Source of the DNA: Bacteroidales bacterium Bact_20
GTDB lineage: Bacteria; Bacteroidota; Bacteroidia; Bacteroidales; DTU049
Assembly (NCBI GenBank): GCA_001603615.1
Contig: LUZL01000269.1
Coordinates: 1-10,628 of the forward strand
Length of the DNA stretch: 10,628 bases
Direction of reading: 5' to 3'
Part shown: positions 1-6,299 of the stretch, piece after piece
How positions within the stretch are numbered: position 1 is the first letter of the stretch
Layout: each line of letters starts with the position of its first letter
Program-made: the position numbers and the translations under genes
Notes under the pieces: model-generated
The model's database searches: none
Told to the model about the DNA's origin: nothing
Seen by the model: the letters and a program-made list of their open reading frames with translations, nothing else

Positions 1-597
1 AGTGAGATTAAAAAGCATATTGCCACTCCTGTCTTTCATCGCTAGCACAGCTACCTTGTGCTTCTTCTTCTCCTGGGCTATTAGGTATTCTTCTTTAGTT
101 TTGTATCTTCTGCCTTTTTCTGAATATTTCATTAGTAGCTCTTCTAACTCCATTATGCCAAAGAAGTTTACATTATCATCAAAGCTTCTCAGAGCTGTCA
201 ATATTCTATGCCTCCACTCAAAACTGGTTGTCAGATTTATACCTATTTCTTTAGCACATTTTCTTAAACTTTTACCCTCTAGCATACAGAGAATGTAGTC
301 TAGCATTAATTCCTTTTTATGCATATTGTATACAAATGTGCCAGTGGTTACTCGGAAGTTTCTACCACAATCTTTGCATTTATAGAGTTGCTGCTCTTGT
401 TGAGTGCCATTTTTGATAATGTTTATTCCTTCGCATTTAGGACATTGAGGTGATACACTTTGAGCTTTGAGACCTTGGTAGTCTACCACGTCAGCATTTT
501 TTTCTTTTATCAGATAATAAAGCCCATCTAGAAAAGCTAAATGCTCTTGCTTGCCCATGGATAAATGCTCTTCGAGATTATCTACTAATTGTTTCAT
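1..597 (-). CDS. IS1595-like transposase, 5' part (runs off window)
   Basis: Reading the minus strand from the ATG at 597-595 gives 199 uninterrupted codons to the window edge, so the C-terminal part is missing. A zinc-ribbon sits at about residues 52-77 (CPKC, then CKDCG), followed by the F-x-x-x-TGT pattern usual at the start of IS1595/ISXO2-type transposases. A helix-turn-helix-like stretch follows (about 97-135, including SLRKCAKEIGI and WRHRILTAL). The start of the DDE domain lies near 147-165. Where relatives carry (V)E-x-DET, this protein reads MELEEL, so the expected first catalytic Asp is Glu152; the spacing to the following KG-R is kept. A -7 box at 614-621 lies close upstream. The element's inverted repeats could not be identified because the other end is outside the window. 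Family placement is by motif only; activity is doubtful given the Asp-to-Glu change. Confidence 0.8.
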   Translation of the reverse strand, partial: MKQLVDNLEEHLSMGKQEHLAFLDGLYYLIKEKNADVVDYQGLKAQSVSPQCPKCEGINIIKNGTQQEQQLYKCKDCGRNFRVTTGTFVYNMHKKELMLDYILCMLEGKSLRKCAKEIGINLTTSFEWRHRILTALRSFDDNVNFFGIMELEELLMKYSEKGRRYKTKEEYLIAQEKKKHKVAVLAMKDRSGNMLFNLT

Positions 598-613
598 AGT
601 TAATTGTTTTTGG

Positions 614-621
614 CAAAGATA
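614..621 (-). promoter_or_regulatory. Bacteroidota -7 box for the transposase gene
   Basis: The minus strand reads TATCTTTG, an exact match to the Bacteroidota TAnnTTTG -7 consensus. It ends 16 bases before the transposase ATG, giving a leader of roughly 13 bases. A TTG at 646-644 lies 22 bases upstream as a possible, weak -33 element. In AT-rich DNA such a match can arise by chance; its position is the main support. Confidence 0.5.
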
Positions 622-691
622 TATAAAAATTTAAAATTAAATCCAATATATTTACAAACATTAAATATTTGTTTTCACCTTCTTTTCATTT

Positions 692-726
692 TTTGTTTTA
701 TATTTAAAATATATTTTTTAAATTTG
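692..726 (+). promoter_or_regulatory. Bacteroidota -33/-7 promoter for the mltF-like gene
   Basis: TTTG at 692-695 and TAAATTTG at 719-726 match the two parts of the Bacteroidota housekeeping promoter (TTTG and TAnnTTTG). The spacer is 23 bases, slightly long. Transcription would begin near 730, about 12 bases before the in-frame TTG at 742. This is the main reason for preferring that start over the upstream TTG at 604, which would place this promoter inside the gene. Confidence 0.45.
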
Positions 727-741
727 TATAAAAATTATTTT

Positions 742-2190
742 TTGAAATTAAATAATTATTATTCTCATTTATTACATTTTATAAATAATAATAAAAATAA
801 ATTATTATTGTTTATATTCTTTCTTTATATAATTATTTTATCTATTATACCTTTTAAAGATGATAGTTATATTAATAAAAATTATAAATTAGACTTACCA
901 GAATTAATTGATAGAGGTTACATTAATGCTATCGTAGAGCATAATAGTATGAGTTTTTTTGTACATTATGGCAAAATAATGGGTTTACAACACGATTTAC
1001 TTAATTTAGTTAGCAAGCAATGGAATATAAAAATTAATCAAATCGTGGTAAATAATCTCAGTGAAGCTTTTCCTCTTGTAGCTTTTGATACAATAGATAT
1101 TTTGACTTCTGAAATTACTATTTTACCTAATAGATATCCATGTTTAGATTTTAGTATTCCAATTTATAATACAAAAATGGTACTTGTATTATACGATTCT
1201 CTTCATCCAAGTAGTAAAATTAATGATTTCTCAAAAATAAATATTGAAAAGCTGCAAAATCAGTCCATTGCTGTACCTTCTAAATCAATTTTTATTAGTT
1301 TTTTAAATAAATTAAGTGATAGTTTAAATTTAAAACTTTCTATTATTGAATTAGAAAATGACCCAGAATCTATTTTAGATAGTGTGATGAATAAAAAGTA
1401 TTATGCTACTGTAATGGATGAAAAATTATTAATTGTTAATACTCCACTGCTTCACAATACGAGTTCTTATTATTTACCTTTTCCTCCTTACGACGTTGGA
1501 TGGGCATTTAGTTGTCATCAACCTATTTTAAAAGATAGTTTAAACAAATTACTTTTAAATTTGAAAAAAACAGGTATTTTAAATTCTCTATTAAATAAAT
1601 ATCAAAGACCAATCTATATAATTAATAGTCAAGAGAGTGTTGCTCATTCTAAAAGAACTAAAAAACTAACTAAATATGACAAAATATTAAAAAAATATGG
1701 TGAGCTTTATGATATAGATTGGAGATTAGTAGCTGCGTTAATATATAACGAATCTAAATTTAATATAGATGCTGTATCTCATAGAGGTGCTTTTGGAATA
1801 ATACAAATAATGCCAGAAACAGCTGAAAAATATGGGATTACTCCTGAAAGCTCTATAGATGAACAAATTAAAGTTGCTTATAAAATTTTGAATAATTATA
1901 AAAATACTTTAACAAAATATTTTAATTCTGATAAAGATCTATATAAGGCTATGGTAGCCTCATATAATCTTGGGTTAGGGCATATATTAGATGGCATTTC
2001 TTTAGCTTATAAGTATGATAAACAAATATATAATTGGGAACAAGTAGCTCAATGGATTATGAACAAATCGCAAAAGAAATATTACTCTGATCCTGTTGTT
2101 AAAAATGGTTATTGTAATGGAAGGTTAACTGTATATTTCACAAATCTGGTATATACTACTTATGAAAATTATAAACAACTTGTTAATTAG
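742..2190 (+). CDS. mltF: MltF-type membrane-bound lytic murein transglycosylase
   Basis: With a TTG start at 742 this is 482 residues, in the usual range for MltF-like proteins. A hydrophobic anchor or signal segment lies at about 21-36, preceded by a Lys/Asn-rich stretch. A periplasmic solute-binding-like domain (SBP_bac_3 type) spans about 52-295: it opens with LPELIDRG and contains the VDIL-like segment DILTSEITILPNR. A C-terminal SLT domain (about 320-450) carries Y-N-E-S-K-F with catalytic Glu337, then GAFGIIQIMPETA and the ASYNLG motif. MltF enzymes cleave peptidoglycan between MurNAc and GlcNAc to leave 1,6-anhydroMurNAc; the N-terminal domain is regulatory in known members. The frame is open from a TTG at 604, but no in-frame ATG occurs before 949, which is already inside the solute-binding domain. 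The start at 742 is inferred from the promoter at 692-726. It is convergent with the methyltransferase gene. Function is confident, start is not. Confidence 0.85.
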   Translation: MKLNNYYSHLLHFINNNKNKLLLFIFFLYIIILSIIPFKDDSYINKNYKLDLPELIDRGYINAIVEHNSMSFFVHYGKIMGLQHDLLNLVSKQWNIKINQIVVNNLSEAFPLVAFDTIDILTSEITILPNRYPCLDFSIPIYNTKMVLVLYDSLHPSSKINDFSKINIEKLQNQSIAVPSKSIFISFLNKLSDSLNLKLSIIELENDPESILDSVMNKKYYATVMDEKLLIVNTPLLHNTSSYYLPFPPYDVGWAFSCHQPILKDSLNKLLLNLKKTGILNSLLNKYQRPIYIINSQESVAHSKRTKKLTKYDKILKKYGELYDIDWRLVAALIYNESKFNIDAVSHRGAFGIIQIMPETAEKYGITPESSIDEQIKVAYKILNNYKNTLTKYFNSDKDLYKAMVASYNLGLGHILDGISLAYKYDKQIYNWEQVAQWIMNKSQKKYYSDPVVKNGYCNGRLTVYFTNLVYTTYENYKQLVN

Positions 2191-2206
2191 TTATATTTAT
2201 TATTAT

Positions 2207-2222
2207 TAAAAAAATTTTTTTA
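2207..2222. terminator. Possible AT-only bidirectional terminator
   Basis: This is a perfect 16-base palindrome (T, seven A, seven T, A) in the 82-base gap between two convergent genes. It could fold as a weak A-T hairpin ending in a U-run on either strand. It has no G-C stem, so it may simply be low-complexity sequence; the convergent position is the main support. Confidence 0.2.
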
Positions 2223-2272
2223 CGTTTTTATTAATATTTTGGCGATTATCTATCTTTGTTTTCACTTCACCT

Positions 2273-3043
2273 TTATACTTTAATATATTGTTTACTTAAG
2301 TCTGTATTTTTAATTAAAAGTCCATAACTGTTCCTTTCCCATTTGATCTCAAAAAAATCATCATTTTTAATTATTTCTTCCCATGCTTGATACATAGATC
2401 TGGAATAATTAATATCATCTATAATAACAATTGATTTATCTGATAAAATAGCAGGTATCTTATTTATGATTTGGATACTAGATTCATAATCATGTGAGCC
2501 ATCTATTATTATTAACTCAAATTTTTTATTTTCATCAATAAATCTATCTATTGCTATATTAAAGTCAAGGTTATAATTATATAAATTTTTTAATTGTAAA
2601 CTATTTTTAAGATTTGTAATATAATTATTAAGTACGTCTACTCCTTCTATGGTATAAATTTCAACATTTGGTAAGGATAATGATAGTAAAGCTGATGTTA
2701 ATCCAAAGCCACCACCTAATTCTAAAATTTTTTTTGCTTCTATATATCTTGCAATGCCAACAACAAAGGTACGTTTTCGCAGCTTACAAGAGATGCGTTT
2801 TTGCCATGTTTTTACTTTGGTTTTAATATATTTTTTATTTGACCCTATTGATTGAAATTCAATAAAATCATTGCATTTAGATAATGTATATTTATATGAG
2901 ATAAGCTCTTGTGGTATTCTATAATCTATCCTATATGCTTCTAGATATAATTGATATAAATAAGGTGAATGTATATTAATCGCATTCTTTTTAGTAAAAT
3001 AATATATTAAACTATGATAAATCCTAAAAAAAATATTTTTCAT
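2273..3043 (-). CDS. Class I SAM-dependent methyltransferase (O-methyltransferase-like)
   Basis: 256 residues with a Rossmann methyltransferase core. Motif I is ILELGGGFG at about 106-114, the SAM-binding glycine loop. It is followed by an acidic residue in YTIEG, then ELIIIDGSHDYE (post-motif acidic strand), and IVIIDDINYS with a nearby W, a pattern typical of small O-methyltransferases (Methyltransf_24-like). The N-terminal INIHSPYLYQLY resembles the HSPF segment of a Bacteroidota methyltransferase group. Those relatives usually carry a DFGxGS-like stretch further on, degraded here to EFQSIGS near 62-68. The substrate is unknown. It is the last gene of the minus-strand run, 9 bases after the chorismate mutase stop, so it is probably co-transcribed with it and the export lipoprotein. 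A role in modifying a cell-surface or aromatic molecule would fit but is speculation. Confidence 0.75.
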   Translation of the reverse strand: MKNIFFRIYHSLIYYFTKKNAINIHSPYLYQLYLEAYRIDYRIPQELISYKYTLSKCNDFIEFQSIGSNKKYIKTKVKTWQKRISCKLRKRTFVVGIARYIEAKKILELGGGFGLTSALLSLSLPNVEIYTIEGVDVLNNYITNLKNSLQLKNLYNYNLDFNIAIDRFIDENKKFELIIIDGSHDYESSIQIINKIPAILSDKSIVIIDDINYSRSMYQAWEEIIKNDDFFEIKWERNSYGLLIKNTDLSKQYIKV

Positions 3044-3052
3044 TTTAATATT

Positions 3053-3340
3053 TCATAACTCACATTCATCTGTAGATTGAGCAGTTACACAGATGTCATG
3101 AATCATTTTATACAATTTTTCTACTACATCATTGGGTATATTTTCTTTTTGTGCCATTTCTATAATTTTATTTAGTTTATCTTCAAATATTTGAGGTTGA
3201 TAGATTGGTATATTTAGTGTGTTTTTAATTTTACCTATTTGCTTACACAATTTATATCTTTTCATAAATAATGAAAATAGTTCATAGTCTATTTCGTTTA
3301 ATTCTTCCCTTAGCTCTTCTAGATTTTCATTCAGAGGCAT
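3053..3340 (-). CDS. Chorismate mutase, AroQ class (type II fold)
   Basis: 95 residues, the length of a stand-alone AroQ-class domain that converts chorismate to prephenate for Phe/Tyr synthesis. It aligns without gaps to the E. coli P-protein mutase numbering: Arg11 (LREEL), Arg28 (KRYKL), Lys39 (GKIKN) and Gln88 (AQS) are all kept. Two expected active-site positions differ: the usual Arg51 is Ile and Ser84 is Cys. Position 48 is Gln rather than Asp, which is common in Bacteroidota proteins (the xLQxxRW type). The enzyme may therefore be altered in efficiency or substrate; isochorismate-pyruvate lyases share this fold and are an alternative. The ATG at 3340 lies 11 bases after the stop of the export lipoprotein gene. 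No other aromatic-pathway gene is nearby. Confidence 0.8.
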   Translation of the reverse strand: MPLNENLEELREELNEIDYELFSLFMKRYKLCKQIGKIKNTLNIPIYQPQIFEDKLNKIIEMAQKENIPNDVVEKLYKMIHDICVTAQSTDECEL

Positions 3341-3351
3341 AGTGATATTGT

Positions 3352-4113
3352 TTATAATAGGAAAAATTGAACTATTATTAAAATAGTATTCAAAAATGAT
3401 AAATAAGGAGACACTTCGCTGATAGCCTGGTTTAATATCCTTTGTTTAGGCATTATATATACCATATCACCATCTTTCAGATAAATATGACCTAAATATA
3501 AATTATTTTTATCTTTTAAATTAACTTGATAAAAAGCAAAATTTTGTCCACTATTCATTGGTCTAGCAATAATAATTTTATCTGAACTAGCATTTCCTAT
3601 ACCTCCACTGTTTGTAATAGCATCTAACAATGTAATGTATGAATTAGAAAAATGAATTGTAGTACCATTACCATTACCTTGAGAAAAGACGTATACTTTT
3701 TTATTTGTCCAGCTAAGTAATACAAAGGGATCAACAATAAATTGAGAATATAATTTTGTTAAAGTATCTTTAAATTTTTCTATAAACATTCCATCCACAT
3801 AGATACTTCCTAATAAAGGTAAATCAATATATCCATTTTCATTAATATAATAAGAAATATTTGCTGCATCTGCTTCATTAATGGCACTACTAACATTAGG
3901 AGAGATTATTAGTTGCTCTCCTTTATTTGGATAAATAGATATAAAAAATTGATCTCCTTTTTTAATAGTTTGTGCTGGAGGTATTTGTAGCTCATTAATG
4001 TCTTTTAAATCAGTTTCATTTAAGTTTGTCATCAATAAATTTGGATAATAATAGCTTGAGCAAGAGGTTAAAACTACAAATATTAACAATAAATATAAAT
4101 TTTTAAATTTCAT
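3352..4113 (-). CDS. Wza-like polysaccharide export outer-membrane lipoprotein
   Basis: 253 residues. The N-terminus is a lipoprotein signal: two Lys, a hydrophobic core, and a lipobox ending LTSC with the lipidated Cys at 18. A Poly_export domain follows at about 45-130 (starting near the IKKGD and including the ENGYIDLPLLGSI segment). An SLBB-like segment lies at about 135-190, with a GGIGNAS turn and a DGDMVYIMP closing strand at roughly 210-220. The C-terminus is a hydrophobic helix (about 228-253), the part expected to cross the outer membrane in Wza-type channels. Such proteins export capsule or exopolysaccharide in partnership with a Wzc-like inner-membrane protein, which is not in this window. 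A -7 box at 4139-4146 suggests its own promoter. Family assignment is firm; the exported polymer is unknown. Confidence 0.85.
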   Translation of the reverse strand: MKFKNLYLLLIFVVLTSCSSYYYPNLLMTNLNETDLKDINELQIPPAQTIKKGDQFFISIYPNKGEQLIISPNVSSAINEADAANISYYINENGYIDLPLLGSIYVDGMFIEKFKDTLTKLYSQFIVDPFVLLSWTNKKVYVFSQGNGNGTTIHFSNSYITLLDAITNSGGIGNASSDKIIIARPMNSGQNFAFYQVNLKDKNNLYLGHIYLKDGDMVYIMPKQRILNQAISEVSPYLSFLNTILIIVQFFLL

Positions 4114-4138
4114 TTTGTCAAATATTAAAAAAATTATA

Positions 4139-4146
4139 CAAAGATA
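4139..4146 (-). promoter_or_regulatory. Internal -7 box before the export lipoprotein gene
   Basis: The minus strand reads TATCTTTG, an exact TAnnTTTG match, in the 48-base gap that is the widest within the minus-strand run. The leader to the ATG at 4113 would be about 22 bases. The only TTTG upstream (4161-4158) is just 11 bases away, too close for a -33 element, so only the -7 part is supported. Confidence 0.4.
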
Positions 4147-4161
4147 AACTTTATAAACAAA

Positions 4162-4926
4162 TTAAAAATTTTTATTTTTATAGTAATTATATCCAAACAA
4201 AGCGAGGTCATATTTAATCGGATCTATCGGATCTAGTTTTTTTAGATTATTTGTCAGTTCTAATACTGATTTTAGATCATTTTGTTTGCGAGACAAAAGC
4301 CCTAATTCACGTGCAGCTATACCTACATGCAAATCCAATGGTATATATAAAGAAGAAGTAGGTATATTTGTCCAAATACCGAAATCTAGTCCTTCATTAT
4401 TTTTGCGTACCATCCATCTAAAATATAAATTAATTCTCTTGCAAGCACTATTTTTATCTGGATTAGGAACATGCTTCTCGCTACGTTGTTCATGTGGCAA
4501 TGATAAAAATACATCTCTTAATGCTCTAATGCTTTCTATCAAATCATTATTTTTATCATAATGTATTTTCACAAAATTATTAAAACTGTCATATTTGAAA
4601 TAAATTAAACGTATAGCATCTAAAAAGAAAAATAAGTCTACAGGTTTGAAAGTACGGTAAACAAAGGATTTACAAGATTGCCACTTGAATTTAGGTCCGG
4701 TGATGAATTTATATGGTTGATAATCCATCAGTTGCATAAGTTTTTTAGCAGCTTTTACAATATTTTCGCGTTTACCCCAAGCTATAATAGCACTAAAAAA
4801 ACCCGCTATTTCTATGTCCAAAGGATCAGAAAACATAGCGGGAATTTTTATCGGATCTATTTCCCAATATTTAGTTTGAGAAAATTCTGAATATAAAGAA
4901 TCTAAAATAACTTTAGTATCGTTCAA
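4162..4926 (-). CDS. TIGR02757 (DUF2400) family protein of unknown function
   Basis: 254 residues matching the Bacteroidota-typical TIGR02757 family along its length. The N-terminal part has DPIKIPAMFSDPLDIEIAGFFSA-like sequence followed by AWGKR. The second half has the family's most conserved block: PNPDKNSACKRINLYFRWMV, then DFGIW, IPLDLHVG, ARELGLLSRKQND and DPIDPIKYDLALFG. I know of no established biochemical role; the order of conserved helices is reminiscent of helix-hairpin-helix DNA glycosylases, but I see no diagnostic HhH-GPD motif and do not claim that activity. Translation appears to begin at a TTG (4926-4924), only 6 bases after the stop of the gamma-subunit gene. The first internal ATG (Met30) would remove conserved sequence. 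It is probably co-transcribed with the oxidoreductase genes. Confidence 0.85.
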   Translation of the reverse strand: MNDTKVILDSLYSEFSQTKYWEIDPIKIPAMFSDPLDIEIAGFFSAIIAWGKRENIVKAAKKLMQLMDYQPYKFITGPKFKWQSCKSFVYRTFKPVDLFFFLDAIRLIYFKYDSFNNFVKIHYDKNNDLIESIRALRDVFLSLPHEQRSEKHVPNPDKNSACKRINLYFRWMVRKNNEGLDFGIWTNIPTSSLYIPLDLHVGIAARELGLLSRKQNDLKSVLELTNNLKKLDPIDPIKYDLALFGYNYYKNKNF

Positions 4927-4932
4927 ATATAT

Positions 4933-5478
4933 TTATCTAACTTTTTTGATAATTTCTTGACCAATTTTAATAGCATTTAAATTAGCTGGTATCAGATGAT
5001 GATGACGCTCTGGGAGGGACTCTTTAAGGCCTTCTTCTATGTAATCAAAAGATACTATAGGTTTTAGTTTTAGATAACCACCTAATACGAACATATTAAA
5101 AATTTTCATATTACCACTTTCAACGGCTTTATTAGAAGCTTCTATTTGATAGATTTCTATATCTGTTCTTTCTGGATGACGTGTGATGCCATGAGGATCA
5201 TATATTAAGATACCACCTGGTTTCACAGAACTTTCAAATTTATCTAAAGAAGGTTGATTTAGGATGATAGCTGTATCAAATTCATTCAGAACTGGACTAC
5301 TAATACGTTCATCACTAAGTATAACAGTAACATTAGAGGTGCCACCACGCATTTCTGGTCCATAAGATGGAAACCAGCTAACATTTAAGCCCTGTTTCAT
5401 ACCAGCTGTAGCTAAAATTTTACCCATTGATAGGACACCCTGTCCACCAAAACCTGCGATAATTATTTCTTCTGTCAT
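4933..5478 (-). CDS. 2-oxoacid:ferredoxin oxidoreductase, gamma subunit
   Basis: 181 residues, the standard length of a PorG/KorC/VorC-type gamma subunit. It opens with IIAGFGGQGVLSMGKILATA, the family's nucleotide-like glycine loop, and carries SYGPEMRGGTSN followed by SDERISSPVL, both hallmarks of the family. The subunit contacts the TPP/CoA active site assembled by alpha and beta. Its gene begins 12 bases after the beta-subunit stop and ends 6 bases before the TIGR02757 gene. The gamma subunit is a separate protein, as in four-subunit enzymes, not fused to alpha. Confidence 0.92.
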   Translation of the reverse strand: MTEEIIIAGFGGQGVLSMGKILATAGMKQGLNVSWFPSYGPEMRGGTSNVTVILSDERISSPVLNEFDTAIILNQPSLDKFESSVKPGGILIYDPHGITRHPERTDIEIYQIEASNKAVESGNMKIFNMFVLGGYLKLKPIVSFDYIEEGLKESLPERHHHLIPANLNAIKIGQEIIKKVR

Positions 5479-5490
5479 AATAATTCAATT

Positions 5491-6288
5491 TTATAATTCT
5501 TTAACTAATTCACCATCTACTTTTATATCACCAAGAGGGAAAACTTTAAACATATTTTCTTCCATCCATTTATTAGCTTCCACAGGTGTCATTTTCCAAC
5601 CACTATTACAGTTAGAAACGATTTCAATAAATGATAGTCCTTTATTTTGTTGTTGATTTTCAAAAGCTTTTCTAATGGCTTTTTTAGTTTTTCTTACATT
5701 AGCAGGTTTATGAACAGCTTGCCTTGTTACATAATAAGTACCAGGTAGCATAGCTACTAGTTCTGTAATACGAAGAGGGTGACCCATCATTTGTGGATCT
5801 CTACCATATGGAGAAGTAGAAGTTACCATACCTTCAAGAGTAGTAGGAGCCATTTGTCCACCTGTCATACCATAAATACCGTTATTAATAAAAATAATAA
5901 CAATATTCTCTCCTCTATTGCAAGCATGTAGAGTTTCATTACCACCAATAGCAGCTAAATCTCCATCACCCTGATAAGTAAATACAAATTTATTAGGATA
6001 CAATCTTTTGATAGCTGTAGCAAGGGCAGTAGCTCTACCGTGAGCTGCTTGTTGCATATCTATATCAAAAAATTCATAAGCTAATACAGAACACCCTACT
6101 GGGGCTATACCTATAGTCTGATCTTGTATGCCCATCTCTTCTATTGTCTCTGCGATTAATCTATGAGCTACCCCATGACCACATCCAGGACAATACGACA
6201 AAACATTGTCTGTAAGGACCTTTGTCTTTTTGAAAACAATGTTTTCATCTTTTATTATTTCTTTCCAACTTTCAAATTTTACATCCAT
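5491..6288 (-). CDS. 2-oxoacid:ferredoxin oxidoreductase, TPP-binding beta subunit
   Basis: 265 residues. The thiamine-diphosphate/Mg motif is GDGD at 107-110 with NN at 135-136, within YQGDGDLAAIGGNETLHA and NNGIYGMTGGQMAPTT, both standard for KorB/VorA proteins. CPGCGHG at 33-39 begins the cofactor pocket. Four cysteines (33, 36, 66 and 227, the last in NCNSGW) sit at positions matching the ligands of the proximal [4Fe-4S] cluster in archaeal-type 2-oxoacid:ferredoxin oxidoreductases, so the cluster should be retained. With alpha, the subunit decarboxylates a 2-oxoacid and passes electrons to ferredoxin while forming acyl-CoA, or the reverse. Its gene follows alpha after 11 bases. Substrate choice (2-oxoglutarate or branched-chain or aromatic 2-oxoacids) is not determinable here. 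Confidence 0.93.
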   Translation of the reverse strand: MDVKFESWKEIIKDENIVFKKTKVLTDNVLSYCPGCGHGVAHRLIAETIEEMGIQDQTIGIAPVGCSVLAYEFFDIDMQQAAHGRATALATAIKRLYPNKFVFTYQGDGDLAAIGGNETLHACNRGENIVIIFINNGIYGMTGGQMAPTTLEGMVTSTSPYGRDPQMMGHPLRITELVAMLPGTYYVTRQAVHKPANVRKTKKAIRKAFENQQQNKGLSFIEIVSNCNSGWKMTPVEANKWMEENMFKVFPLGDIKVDGELVKEL

Positions 6289-6299
6289 AATTACAATCT

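Noticed and set aside
2..298. Plus-strand open frame of 98 codons
   Set aside because: It is antisense to the transposase, whose minus-strand translation has clear zinc-ribbon and DDE-domain motifs; the plus frame shows no recognisable domain.
598..741. Terminal inverted repeat of the IS between the transposase and mltF
   Set aside because: One end of the element should lie here, but with the other end outside the window no repeat pair can be compared, and the AT-rich sequence gives no unique candidate.
4286..4890. Two plus-strand open frames opposite the TIGR02757 gene
   Set aside because: The minus-strand protein matches its family over its full length; the antisense frames look like by-products with no motif or promoter.
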